43,512 nucleotides of DNA from Acidobacteriota bacterium (GTDB lineage: Bacteria; Acidobacteriota; JAAYUB01), in NCBI GenBank assembly GCA_029565065.1, contig JAKQOW010000125.1:1-43512 (forward strand), written 5' to 3'. The first letter of the stretch is position 1, and each line of letters starts with the position of its first letter. The position numbers and the translations under genes are program-made. Under the pieces are notes generated by a model. That model made no database searches. It had not been told where the DNA came from and saw only the letters and a program-made list of their open reading frames with translations. Positions 23,633 to 31,936 of the stretch are shown piece after piece.

Positions 23633-24478
23633 TCACCGGCTGTCGGGCGGCGCCGCCGTCGTCACCGCCCGCAGCCGCTCCAGCAGCTCGGCCTTGGCCC
23701 GGCTGGTCTCGGCGTCCAGCGTCACCGGCGCCTCGGCCGCCTTGCAGCCGCCGTCGGCGGCGCGGTACTGGCGGAAGTCCCGGCAGCGGTTGGGCGAGTG
23801 GAACTGGAACACGATCCCCAGCGGCGACTTGAGCCGGAACAGGCTCACCTCGGCCAGCCAGAGCGCCAGCGGGCAGACGTCCATGATGAAGGGGATCACC
23901 TGGCCGGTCCGCGCCTGGTGCCGGAGCATGGCCGCCCAATGGTCGGCCATCTGCCGCTCGTCGAGCATGATCTGGAGCCGGACGTCCACGTGCCCGCCGC
24001 GCGGGAGCGCCGCCAGCCACTCCCCCACCCGGCACGGCGTGTCCGGGCCGCCGCAACCGCCGGCTCCCGGGCGATCGGCGAAGGCGCAAAACTCGTTGAA
24101 GCGCCGCTGGGCGCCGGCGCGGGTATAGGGTGAATCGGGCGCCGGCCGGCAGGCGCCGGCGTGGGGTTTCTCGCAGTAGGCCTGGAACACCCAGAGCTGG
24201 GGCTTTTCCGCCAGCTCGCCGGCCGACCAGCGGCGGGCCTGCTCCGCCACGTACGCCACGAACGCCTCGCGGGAGGGCACCCCGAGGCACCGGCCCCGGA
24301 AACCGTCCCGCTGGCGGACGGCCCAGTGGCGCAGGTTGCCCAGCGCCGTCAGCGGGTGCCGCAGCAGGGGGGCCGCCAGACGCGGCGCCAGCGCCAGCCG
24401 CCGGGCTGCGTACAGCGGCAGTTGCAACCAGAGCCGGAAGCCGATCTCGGCGGCATGGTCCCGTTGAAACCCCGGCAT
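23633..24478 (-). CDS. Cysteine-containing protein of unknown function
   Basis: I do not recognise this 281-residue protein. It has a basic, hydrophobic N-terminal third (LWLQLPLYAARRLALAPRLAAPLLRH) and a middle segment with clustered cysteines (AYCEKPHAGAC, FCAFADRPGAGGCGGPDTPC). FHSPNRCRDFRQYRAADGGC follows near the C-terminus. Eight or more cysteines with nearby histidines suggest bound metal or disulfides. There is no signal peptide. It stands alone, convergent with the rubrerythrin-like gene and divergent from the CsgG-like gene. Codon use matches its neighbours. Confidence 0.65.
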   Translation of the reverse strand: MPGFQRDHAAEIGFRLWLQLPLYAARRLALAPRLAAPLLRHPLTALGNLRHWAVRQRDGFRGRCLGVPSREAFVAYVAEQARRWSAGELAEKPQLWVFQAYCEKPHAGACRPAPDSPYTRAGAQRRFNEFCAFADRPGAGGCGGPDTPCRVGEWLAALPRGGHVDVRLQIMLDERQMADHWAAMLRHQARTGQVIPFIMDVCPLALWLAEVSLFRLKSPLGIVFQFHSPNRCRDFRQYRAADGGCKAAEAPVTLDAETSRAKAELLERLRAVTTAAPPDSR

Positions 24479-24557
24479 GGCAACCTCATCTTATAGCCTA
24501 GCGGTCCATGGCAGATCCGGACGCAACATTTTACACGTTCCGTCGATAAGTCCACCG

Positions 24558-24586
24558 TGGAAATGTCACACCGCATGGAATACAAT
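24558..24586 (+). promoter_or_regulatory. Candidate promoter of the CsgG-like gene
   Basis: TGGAAA at 24558-24563 and TACAAT at 24581-24586 are 17 bases apart, in an AT-richer stretch. The ATG at 24631 lies about 38 bases beyond the expected start of transcription and has GGAGG seven bases upstream. Confidence 0.45.
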
Positions 24587-24630
24587 ACAGATGCCATAAT
24601 TGATCAAACCATGATCCTGGAGGATGAGCG

Positions 24631-25623
24631 ATGAAAAGACTGGTTGTGTTGGCTTCTCTGACCGTGCTGATCGCGGTGGCGACGGGCTTCGCGGCCGCCG
24701 CCGACGGCAAGCCGGTGATGGCCGTCAAGACGTTCAACCTGCCGGAAGATTCCGTGTACTACAACTCCACGGTGGGCTCCGGCCTGACGGACATGTTCAT
24801 CACCGAGCTGCAGAAAACCGGCAAGTATACCCTGATCGAGCGCGCCCAGGTGGACCTGCTCACCGACGAGGTGGACTTCGGCAAGTCCGGTTACGTGGAG
24901 CAGGCGTCCGCGGTGCGCAAGGGCCACATCAAGGGCGTGCAGTATTACTTCCTGGCCAAGGTCACCAACTTCGGCGCCAAGCAGAACAAGGTGGGCGGCA
25001 GCGGCTGGGGCGGCGGCGTGTTCGGCGGCCTGGGCTACAAAAAGGATGAGGCGTACGTCCGGATCGACTACCGGATCGTGGACGCCACCAGCGCCGAGAC
25101 CATCATGGCCGACTTCGGCGAGGCCACTTACGCCAAGAAGGGTGTCAGCATGGGCGGCGGCAAGTGGGGTTCCGGCGGCGGCGCGCTGGATATCTCCTCA
25201 AGCGAGTTCCTGGAGAGCATGGTGGGCCGCGCCACGATGATGGCCATGGCCAACATCATCGAAAAGATGGATCATTCCTTCCTGGCCACCCACACCTCCC
25301 GCGCCGACCAGTTGGCCCAGGACGAAGCCAAGGCGCAGGATGAAGCGGTGGCCGCCCTGCGCAAGGTGCCCGGCAAGGTGCTGGCCATGATCTCGGCCGA
25401 GATGGTCATCATCGACATCGGCTCCAACAACGGCGTGAAGGTGGGCGACCAGGTCGCCGTGTTCAAAAGCGTGGACATCAAGAACTCCCGGGGCGAGGTG
25501 GTGTTCACCGAGGAAAAGGAAGTGGGTCTCCTCGAGGTGTTCGAAGCCCAGCCTGACCGGTCCAAGGCGCGGGTGGTCTCCGGCTCCGACATCAAGGAAG
25601 GCCACACCGTCAAATTGAAGTAA
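24631..25623 (+). CDS. Secreted CsgG/HfaB-like protein
   Basis: The 330-residue protein has a Sec signal peptide (VLASLTVLIAVATGFAAAADG) and a CsgG-like domain: AVKTFNLPEDS, GSGLTDMFITELQKTGKYTLIERAQVDLLTDE, then YYFLAKVTNFG, a glycine-rich insert around residues 125-145, and YRIVDATSAETI. After residue 250 comes a small barrel-like C-terminal region (VIIDIGSNNGVKVGDQVAVFK) similar to the end of FlgT-type proteins. Unlike true CsgG it lacks a lipobox cysteine. Such proteins are periplasmic or outer-membrane assembly or secretion factors; no curli genes are nearby. A strong terminator follows. Confidence 0.82.
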   Translation: MKRLVVLASLTVLIAVATGFAAAADGKPVMAVKTFNLPEDSVYYNSTVGSGLTDMFITELQKTGKYTLIERAQVDLLTDEVDFGKSGYVEQASAVRKGHIKGVQYYFLAKVTNFGAKQNKVGGSGWGGGVFGGLGYKKDEAYVRIDYRIVDATSAETIMADFGEATYAKKGVSMGGGKWGSGGGALDISSSEFLESMVGRATMMAMANIIEKMDHSFLATHTSRADQLAQDEAKAQDEAVAALRKVPGKVLAMISAEMVIIDIGSNNGVKVGDQVAVFKSVDIKNSRGEVVFTEEKEVGLLEVFEAQPDRSKARVVSGSDIKEGHTVKLK

Positions 25624-25645
25624 GCGACGATCGCCGCAACAACAA

Positions 25646-25679
25646 CGGCCGCCGGTCTGACCGGCGGCCGTTTTGTTTT
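25646..25679 (+). terminator. Strong rho-independent terminator
   Basis: An 11-bp perfect stem CGGCCGCCGGT/ACCGGCGGCCG with a three-base loop is followed by TTTTGTTTT. It lies 23 bases after the CsgG-like stop, between convergent genes. Confidence 0.9.
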
Positions 25680-25701
25680 CGAGAGGGCGCCCGCGGTGGG
25701 A

Positions 25702-26376
25702 TCAGGGCTTGGCGGGGGTAACGGTTCGTCGAGGCAGCGCCTTGCCCTCGAAGGGAATGGCGAACGGGCCCACCGTCCGCCCGTCGGCGCCCTTGCGGAT
25801 GGATGTCGCCAGGGAATCCGCCAGCAGCTCCACCGTCTCGAGGCCGGCGGGATCGGCGATGTCCAGGACCACCCGGGCCACGGCGATGCGTCCGGCGGGC
25901 GCGTCGGAGCGGGTCTGGTAAGAGGTGAAGCGGACCAGCCCCTCGGCGTTGGCCTTCTCCAGATGGGTGAAGACGGGAGCCTTCTGGAATCCGGGCGTGT
26001 CGCCGCCCAGCACGTCCACCAGCCGCACCTTGGCCGGGTCGAACGTGATCCCCAGGATGTAAGCGCCCAACACGCCGGGCACCTTGTCGTCGGCATCCCC
26101 GACCACCAACACCTCCGTCAGGTCCACCAGTACGGGGAGGGTGTACCGCTTCCCGTCGGGCGGCTGATCCTTCACGAGGACCAACCGGGCCTTTCCCTCC
26201 AGGCGGCCCGGCTGCAACGCCGGCCCGGGTGGCGGCGTCTGGGACTGGTCCGGGCGAATCGTCTCCTGGAGCGCGGAGTCGGCGGCCGGAGCCGCCGGAA
26301 CCGACACGCCCACGGCTGCGACGGCAGCAAGGAACAGCATCACAAAGCTGATGTTCCGAATGATGGCGGTTGGCAT
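25702..26376 (-). CDS. Secreted protein with a cohesin-like beta-sandwich domain
   Basis: This 224-residue protein has a Sec signal peptide (VMLFLAAVAAVGVSVPAAPAA), a proline-rich linker and one domain at about residues 75-190 that resembles cohesin or related Ig-like folds: VLGAYILGITFDPAKVRLVDVLGG, then GLVRFTSYQ and GRIAVARVVLDIADP. Cohesin-like domains bind partner proteins outside the cell; no dockerin is visible in the window. It starts 22 bases after the transketolase stop and is probably co-transcribed, although no functional link is obvious. The family call is by pattern only. Confidence 0.65.
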   Translation of the reverse strand: MPTAIIRNISFVMLFLAAVAAVGVSVPAAPAADSALQETIRPDQSQTPPPGPALQPGRLEGKARLVLVKDQPPDGKRYTLPVLVDLTEVLVVGDADDKVPGVLGAYILGITFDPAKVRLVDVLGGDTPGFQKAPVFTHLEKANAEGLVRFTSYQTRSDAPAGRIAVARVVLDIADPAGLETVELLADSLATSIRKGADGRTVGPFAIPFEGKALPRRTVTPAKP

Positions 26377-26398
26377 GGGTGCCTCCCTTCCGATTGAG

Positions 26399-28381
26399 TC
26401 AGCGGCTCGAAGGATCGTCCGCCGGCGCGGCGGCGGGACCCGCCAGACGGCGGATGACCGCTTTCAAACTGTCCGCGTCGAGGCCCTGGGAACGCAGGAT
26501 CTCCTCGGGCGTCCCCGACGTGGCGTACTCGCGCACGCCCAGCCTCACGAGGCGGACGTGCAGGTCCCGTTCCAGGATCCGGGCGGCCAGCGCGGCGCCC
26601 AAGCCGGTCTCGCGGTGGTGATCCTCATACGTGATCAGCACGCCGGACGCGCAGAGGGCGGCCAAATCGGCGGCATCCAGGTCGCGGGGCGACGGAACGC
26701 CCGCCACGGCCACGCGGATGCCCTCGGCGGCCAGCTCGTCGGCCACCCGGACGGCCCGGCCGGCCATGGCTCCCAGGGCGGCGACGGTGACATGGGCGCC
26801 GTCCGCCGGCCGGAAGAAATCGGCCCGGCCGTACTCGAACCGGTAGTCGGGGCCGAAGAACGGCTGGCCGTCGACGCGGAGCACCGGCGGGCATTTGGAC
26901 CGCCCCATCCCGATGAAGCAGTTTCCCGGCTGCCCGGCGGCCCAGCGGACCGCGCGGTCCGTCTGATTCGGATCGGCGGGGATGACGCAGCGGAAGCCGG
27001 GCAGGTTGTGAAGCAGCCCCAGATAGTCGATTGAATGGTGGGTCTTGCCGTCCTCGCCCACGTCGGTGCCGATGTGGGTGCAGACCACCTTCAGGTTCGC
27101 CTCGTTGATATCGTTGAGTCGCTGTTGGTTGTAAGTCTCGTCGACGCCGAACACGCCGAAGTCGGCCCAGAAGACCTGGACGCCCTGGGTGGACATGGCG
27201 CCGGCGGCGACCGCGGTGTGGTGCTCCATGATCCCGCACTGGAAAAACCGGTCGGGATGGGCGGCGGCGAACCCGCCGGTCTTGACGCTGGCGGCGAGGT
27301 CGCAGTCGAACACCACGATGGGCGTGGCCCCGGCGCGGGGGCGGTTGAGCGTCGCGACGTCTTCCAGCGCCTTGCCCCAGGCGCTGCGATTGTCGGTGGG
27401 CTTGTCGGCGGTCCAGAGCCGCGGCTCGCCCGCCGCGACATCCACGTGCGACTCGGACGGACGCCAGGTCGGCAGATGGGCCGTCCCACGGCGGCGCATC
27501 TCGTGGTAGCGGTCCAGGTCGTTGGGCAGGCCGAGCTCCGCCAGCGCCTGGCCCAGCTGCGTCTCGTCGAGCGCCTGGCCGTGCCACTTGGCCAGGTTCT
27601 CCATGAACGACACGCCCTTGCCCATTACCGTGTGGGCCAGGATGGCCACGCAATGCGCCTGGTCGCGGACCGCCCGGCGGAGCGCGCCATAGATCTGCGC
27701 GTAGTCGTGGCCGTCGATCTCCAGCACCCGCCAGCCGTCGGATTCGAAGTTGGCCCGGATGCGCTGGGGCATCACCGCGCCCGTGTCGCCGCTGATCTGC
27801 AGCCGGTTGAGATCCACCAGCGCCGTCAGGCGGGTCAGGCCGTACTTCACCGCGAAGCGGCGGGCCTCGGCGATCTGCCCCTTCTGCTGCTCACCGTCGC
27901 CCATGACCACAAAGACGCGGCTGGGCAGCCCCAGGACTTCGGCGGCCAGCGCCATGCCGCAGCCGGCCGACAGACCCTGCCCCAGATTCCCCGTGCTCCA
28001 CTCCACACCCGGGACGCACCGCTCCACGTGTCCCTCAAACGGTCCGCCGGCCTGGCGGAAATGGGCGATGGCCTCATCCACCGGGAAGAATCCCAGACCG
28101 CCCAGGGCGGCGTACACGCCCGGCGACGTGTGGCCGTGGCTGATGACGATCCGGTCGCGGTCCGGCCGGCGGGGCTCGGCCGGGTCCACGCCGGCCAGGC
28201 TGTAGAGGACCTGGTAGAGGTCGATGGACGACATGGATCCGCCCGGGTGACCGCAGCCGGCCAGGGTGGTCATCTTCAGGATGTCGCCCCGGGCCCGGCG
28301 CGCGCGCTCGCGGAGCTGGCTTTCGATCTCGGGCGCAAGCGTCTGGGCGGCGAAATTCCGGCAACTGGCGGGTCGGCTCAT
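26399..28381 (-). CDS. tkt: Transketolase
   Basis: The 660-residue single-chain enzyme transfers two-carbon ketol units in the pentose phosphate pathway. It carries the thiamine-diphosphate features: GCGHPGGSMSSID, HGHTSPGVYAALG, MGDGEQQKGQIAEA with VDLNRLQISG as metal-binding loop, the catalytic glutamate in FFQCGIMEHHTAVA and DVGEDGKTHHSIDYL. Wording such as GDGEQQKG is closer to the archaeal/split-type transketolases than to the E. coli enzyme. The start is ATG at 28379-28381 after GGGGAG; a TTG six codons upstream has no ribosome site. Confidence 0.92.
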   Translation of the reverse strand: MSRPASCRNFAAQTLAPEIESQLRERARRARGDILKMTTLAGCGHPGGSMSSIDLYQVLYSLAGVDPAEPRRPDRDRIVISHGHTSPGVYAALGGLGFFPVDEAIAHFRQAGGPFEGHVERCVPGVEWSTGNLGQGLSAGCGMALAAEVLGLPSRVFVVMGDGEQQKGQIAEARRFAVKYGLTRLTALVDLNRLQISGDTGAVMPQRIRANFESDGWRVLEIDGHDYAQIYGALRRAVRDQAHCVAILAHTVMGKGVSFMENLAKWHGQALDETQLGQALAELGLPNDLDRYHEMRRRGTAHLPTWRPSESHVDVAAGEPRLWTADKPTDNRSAWGKALEDVATLNRPRAGATPIVVFDCDLAASVKTGGFAAAHPDRFFQCGIMEHHTAVAAGAMSTQGVQVFWADFGVFGVDETYNQQRLNDINEANLKVVCTHIGTDVGEDGKTHHSIDYLGLLHNLPGFRCVIPADPNQTDRAVRWAAGQPGNCFIGMGRSKCPPVLRVDGQPFFGPDYRFEYGRADFFRPADGAHVTVAALGAMAGRAVRVADELAAEGIRVAVAGVPSPRDLDAADLAALCASGVLITYEDHHRETGLGAALAARILERDLHVRLVRLGVREYATSGTPEEILRSQGLDADSLKAVIRRLAGPAAAPADDPSSR

Positions 28382-28483
28382 GAATCTGTCACTCCCCAAT
28401 GAGATTCAGATTGGACAGTATACCCCCTTTGCCCCCAAACGCCAAGGAAGACCCGCCGCGGCGGACGCGCCCCCGGCGCGCCG

Positions 28484-30463
28484 TCAGAACGGCATCGGCA
28501 GGATGCCGCCGTTGCCGGCGTGGCCGGTGAAGCTTTGATCGCACATCAGGTACAGATTTTTACCGCGCGACAGCGTGTGCAGCCGGTCGATGAGCACATA
28601 CTCGGGCCCCTTCAGCAGCCCGGCCTTGCGGATCGCGTCCACCGTCTCCTTGAGATTGCGCTCCAGCAGGTAGCGGCCCACGCGCAGCGACACCTTCTGC
28701 AACCGGTCGTTGTGCCGGTCACGGAGGTACGAGATATCCGTGATGAAGCGGTACTCGGCGCCCTGGAAAAAGTGCTGGCAGATGTTCCGGTATGCCTGCA
28801 CCAGCGCGTCCACCACGCGCCGTTCGCCGGCGGCTTCGAGATAAAAATCGTCGTCGATCACCCCGATATCCAGCAGCAGGTCGTCCTCCTGGCTCAGCTT
28901 GATCTGGAACCGCGCGTGGATCTTGGATTCCGCCGGCTGGTAATCCGGGGCGACAAAGAGAATGTCGGGATCGCGCATGTCGGTGATCTTGGGCAGCTCG
29001 GGCGGAACCGGCCGGTCCGACAGGACGAACGGGCTGCCGTTGGAATGGAGGAATTCCCGCTGCAGGTTGAGGCCGGAGTTGCGCATGACCCCGACCGACT
29101 CGGTGAAGGAGGTGACGAAATCGGCGTAGAACCGCTGGATGATGGACGGGAATACGTGGGGAGACACGTCGCCCAGCTTCTCGTCGCCGGTCCAGTTGAG
29201 GAAGACGTCCGTGGAATCGTCCACCGGCAGGCTCAGCACGCGGCTCTGCACCGTCACCGGATAGATGTGAATCCGGTTCTTGAACTGGACGAAGTAGTCC
29301 GGGTCCTGCGCCGCGCTGGCCAGGGTGGGATCGCAGATGATCCAGTGCAGGTCGCCGTCCTTGAGCGGCAGCCCCACTTCGACCCAGGCGTGAGCGCCGA
29401 GGTGGTTGAAATCATAGATGTGCCCAACCGCCGACTTGGCGGGGATGCCCAGCGCCCGCAGCAACGTGATCATCACCCGGGTGTAATCGTCGCAGTCGCC
29501 CAGTCCTTCCTGGATCACCTGCAGCGGCGTGCGCGTCATGGAATTCCGGAAGTAGCGGATGTTGGCGCCCACGTAGCGGTTGACGCGGCGGATCACCTCG
29601 TACAGGTTGTCGGAGCCGGCGGCGATTCCGGCCGCAAGGCGCTCCAGTTCCACCCGCTCCTCCTCGCCGCGGTAATCCCGGCTGGCGATCAGCCGGGCGA
29701 TCCCCGCCACCGTGTTGTCCTGCAGCGGCGGCATGGCGGCGGCGAACCGGCTGGTGGAGACGGTGTCGTAATTCTTGAGATTCACGGAGCCGTTGACGTA
29801 GATGGAGCACGGGGCGGCCGGGTTCCGCAGGGCCTGTTCCAGTTCCTTCCGGTGCACCGGGATCGTGAGGACGAAGCTGTCGCCGGTGCTGCCGGGGACG
29901 ACGCGGAAGTTGGCCCGGCGGTAATTCAGAAGCACCGATTGCACCTCCACGCCGGGCGAGAAGATGACGGGAAAGCGGAAGGTGATCTCGACGGAGCCGT
30001 CTGACTGTCCCTCGACGCGGGGGTAGAGCAGGCAGCGGATGATGAAGGGCACCCGGGTCCCGCCATCCACCGGACGGATTTTCAGATCGGGCGCCTCGTC
30101 CGATTCGTGCGGGTAGCTGAAATTGGCGAAGATCCGCCCGTCCCGCAAGATGAGGTTCTGTTCGTTGGCCCGGTTGGGCGAGAAGCGCGCATAATGCACG
30201 AAGACCGGTGTGTCCGGTTCCAGCACCGGGCCGAGGGAGTCGGCGTGCTCCTGGTCCGACTGGAAGCCGGTGGCGGCCTTGGGACCGCCCGCCAGCAGCG
30301 GGTTGACGAAGCGCCGGATAATCGAGCCCGGATCGTCGTCGGCCACGGGCAGGCTGTGCAGGAGCGGCGGCGCGGTGGCCTGGCCGCAGACCCGGGGGAC
30401 CGGGAGCGCCAGGGCGAGACCCGCCACGCAGATGAGTGCGGCCGCGGTGCGTGTGATCTTCAT
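28484..30463 (-). CDS. Secreted transglutaminase-like cysteine hydrolase
   Basis: The 659-residue protein has a Sec signal peptide (AAALICVAGLALALPVPRVCG) and a transglutaminase-like core in the middle. The catalytic triad is visible as C324 (GLGDCDDYTRVM), H358 (AHAWVEV) and D378 (IICDPTLA). A long N-terminal beta-rich region precedes it, and about 270 residues without recognised domains follow. Proteins with this core outside the cytoplasm are usually peptidases or amidases, not cross-linkers. Start: ATG at 30461-30463; the longer GTG start at 30481 lacks a ribosome site. It is divergent from the permease gene. Confidence 0.85.
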   Translation of the reverse strand: MKITRTAAALICVAGLALALPVPRVCGQATAPPLLHSLPVADDDPGSIIRRFVNPLLAGGPKAATGFQSDQEHADSLGPVLEPDTPVFVHYARFSPNRANEQNLILRDGRIFANFSYPHESDEAPDLKIRPVDGGTRVPFIIRCLLYPRVEGQSDGSVEITFRFPVIFSPGVEVQSVLLNYRRANFRVVPGSTGDSFVLTIPVHRKELEQALRNPAAPCSIYVNGSVNLKNYDTVSTSRFAAAMPPLQDNTVAGIARLIASRDYRGEEERVELERLAAGIAAGSDNLYEVIRRVNRYVGANIRYFRNSMTRTPLQVIQEGLGDCDDYTRVMITLLRALGIPAKSAVGHIYDFNHLGAHAWVEVGLPLKDGDLHWIICDPTLASAAQDPDYFVQFKNRIHIYPVTVQSRVLSLPVDDSTDVFLNWTGDEKLGDVSPHVFPSIIQRFYADFVTSFTESVGVMRNSGLNLQREFLHSNGSPFVLSDRPVPPELPKITDMRDPDILFVAPDYQPAESKIHARFQIKLSQEDDLLLDIGVIDDDFYLEAAGERRVVDALVQAYRNICQHFFQGAEYRFITDISYLRDRHNDRLQKVSLRVGRYLLERNLKETVDAIRKAGLLKGPEYVLIDRLHTLSRGKNLYLMCDQSFTGHAGNGGILPMPF

Positions 30464-30492
30464 GTTGGCGATGTTCTCCACAATTTTGTTCT

Positions 30493-30498
30493 ATTATA
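30493..30498 (-). promoter_or_regulatory. Candidate -10 box of the transglutaminase-like gene
   Basis: A perfect TATAAT on the minus strand lies 30 bases before the ATG. The same AT-rich patch contains TATACT on the plus strand (30495-30500), which could serve the divergent permease gene. No clear -35 partner was found for either. Confidence 0.4.
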
Positions 30499-30596
30499 CT
30501 GAACCCGGATCATTTTTCTTCACCGCGACGTAGAATATCCGCAGCCGGCGTCATCGGAACGCCGCCCGCGCATTCACCGCCCCAGCGGGAGGACGC

Positions 30597-31931
30597 ATGA
30601 ACTGGATCGAGTCGTTGCGCCTGGCCGTGGCCAATCTCCGCCAGACACCCCTGCGGACGGCGCTCACCATCGCCGGCGTCATGATCGGTACCGGAACCCT
30701 CGTCTGCATTTTCGCATTCGGCGTGGGGCTCCAGCGCCTGACCACCGACGAGCTGCTCAAGTACCGGGTCCTGACCACCATCCAGGTCATGCCGGCCGCG
30801 CCCGTGCCCCGGCCCGACCACCGCGCCAAGCCCGCTCCGGCGGCGCCGCGGCCGCGCCTCGACGAGGCGGCCCTGGCGCGTTTCCGCCGCCTCCCCGGCG
30901 TGGTCTCGGCTTCGCCGGTGGTCCAGTTCCCCATCGAGGTGCGGTACGGCGACAAGCGCCGGACCTCCCTCGGCCGCAGCCTCAATGCCGCCGACGCGGA
31001 AAGCCGGAAGGCCTATCCCCTGCGATGCGGCCGCCTGTTCCAGCCGGACGGAAGCCGCGAGGCGGTGATCACGAAGGACTGCGCGGCCGCCCTCGGGTTC
31101 AAGGATCCCGCGGCCGCACTGGGCCGGGAGCTGGAGCTGTCCTTCTTCGCGGCCTCGGCCGGTGGTGGTGCGGCGGGCTCGCTTCCCCTGCCCGCGTTCT
31201 CGGTCGCGCGGCGGAAACTCACGGTACGCGTCGTGGGCGTCGTCGAGCCGCCGGACAGCATGTTCAGCAATCCCATTCTCCGGATGGACATCCTCATGCC
31301 CCTGGACCAGGTCCGGGCGCTGGGCCTGTTAGACGTGATCGCGCTGGAAAGCCTACTGCGCAACCCGTCCGCCGGCGACCCCTACCAGACGGTGGAGGTC
31401 CACACCGCCCGCGCCACCGACGCCGCCCGGGTGGAACAGACGATCCAGAAGATGGGTTTCCGGACCGTCTCCCTCATCTCCATCCTGGGTGAGATGAACC
31501 GCTTCTTCATCCTGATGGACGCCGGGTTGGGCGCTCTCGCCGGCGTGTCGCTCCTGGTCGCCAGCCTCGGAATTGTCAACACGATGATCATCGCGGTGCT
31601 GGAACGGCGCCGGGACATCGGTATCATGAAGGCGGTGGGCTCCCGCCGCGCCGACATCCGCCGCCTCTTCTTCATCGAAGGCGGCCTGATCGGTTTCGCC
31701 GGCGGGGTGCTCGGCGTGGCGCTGGGCTGGCTCGCGTCGCTGGGGATCAACTATCTGATGAACATCTACATCCAGCAGCAGGGCGCCCGGCCGGCCGACC
31801 TGTTTCACTTTCCCCTCTGGCTCATCGGGGCCGCCGTTGCCTTCGCCACGCTGGTGGCGCTGGCCGCGGCGCTGTACCCGGCCTCCCGCGCCGCGCGCCT
31901 CGATCCGGTGGATTCGCTCCGGCACGAGTAG
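30597..31931 (+). CDS. MacB/FtsX-type ABC transporter permease
   Basis: The 444-residue protein has the MacB layout: an N-terminal membrane helix (TALTIAGVMIGTGTLVCIFAFGVG), a large periplasmic domain (about residues 50-300) and three C-terminal helices beginning near residue 305, with NTMIIAVLERRRDIGIMKAVGSRRADIR between the first two and LYPASRAARLDPVDSLRHE at the end. Such permeases act in mechanotransmission or lipoprotein and antibiotic export. No ATPase gene is adjacent, which is unusual. GGGAGG lies four bases before the ATG. Its stop is five bases from the convergent radical SAM stop, with no terminator between. Confidence 0.9.
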   Translation: MNWIESLRLAVANLRQTPLRTALTIAGVMIGTGTLVCIFAFGVGLQRLTTDELLKYRVLTTIQVMPAAPVPRPDHRAKPAPAAPRPRLDEAALARFRRLPGVVSASPVVQFPIEVRYGDKRRTSLGRSLNAADAESRKAYPLRCGRLFQPDGSREAVITKDCAAALGFKDPAAALGRELELSFFAASAGGGAAGSLPLPAFSVARRKLTVRVVGVVEPPDSMFSNPILRMDILMPLDQVRALGLLDVIALESLLRNPSAGDPYQTVEVHTARATDAARVEQTIQKMGFRTVSLISILGEMNRFFILMDAGLGALAGVSLLVASLGIVNTMIIAVLERRRDIGIMKAVGSRRADIRRLFFIEGGLIGFAGGVLGVALGWLASLGINYLMNIYIQQQGARPADLFHFPLWLIGAAVAFATLVALAAALYPASRAARLDPVDSLRHE

Positions 31932-31936
31932 CGGCG

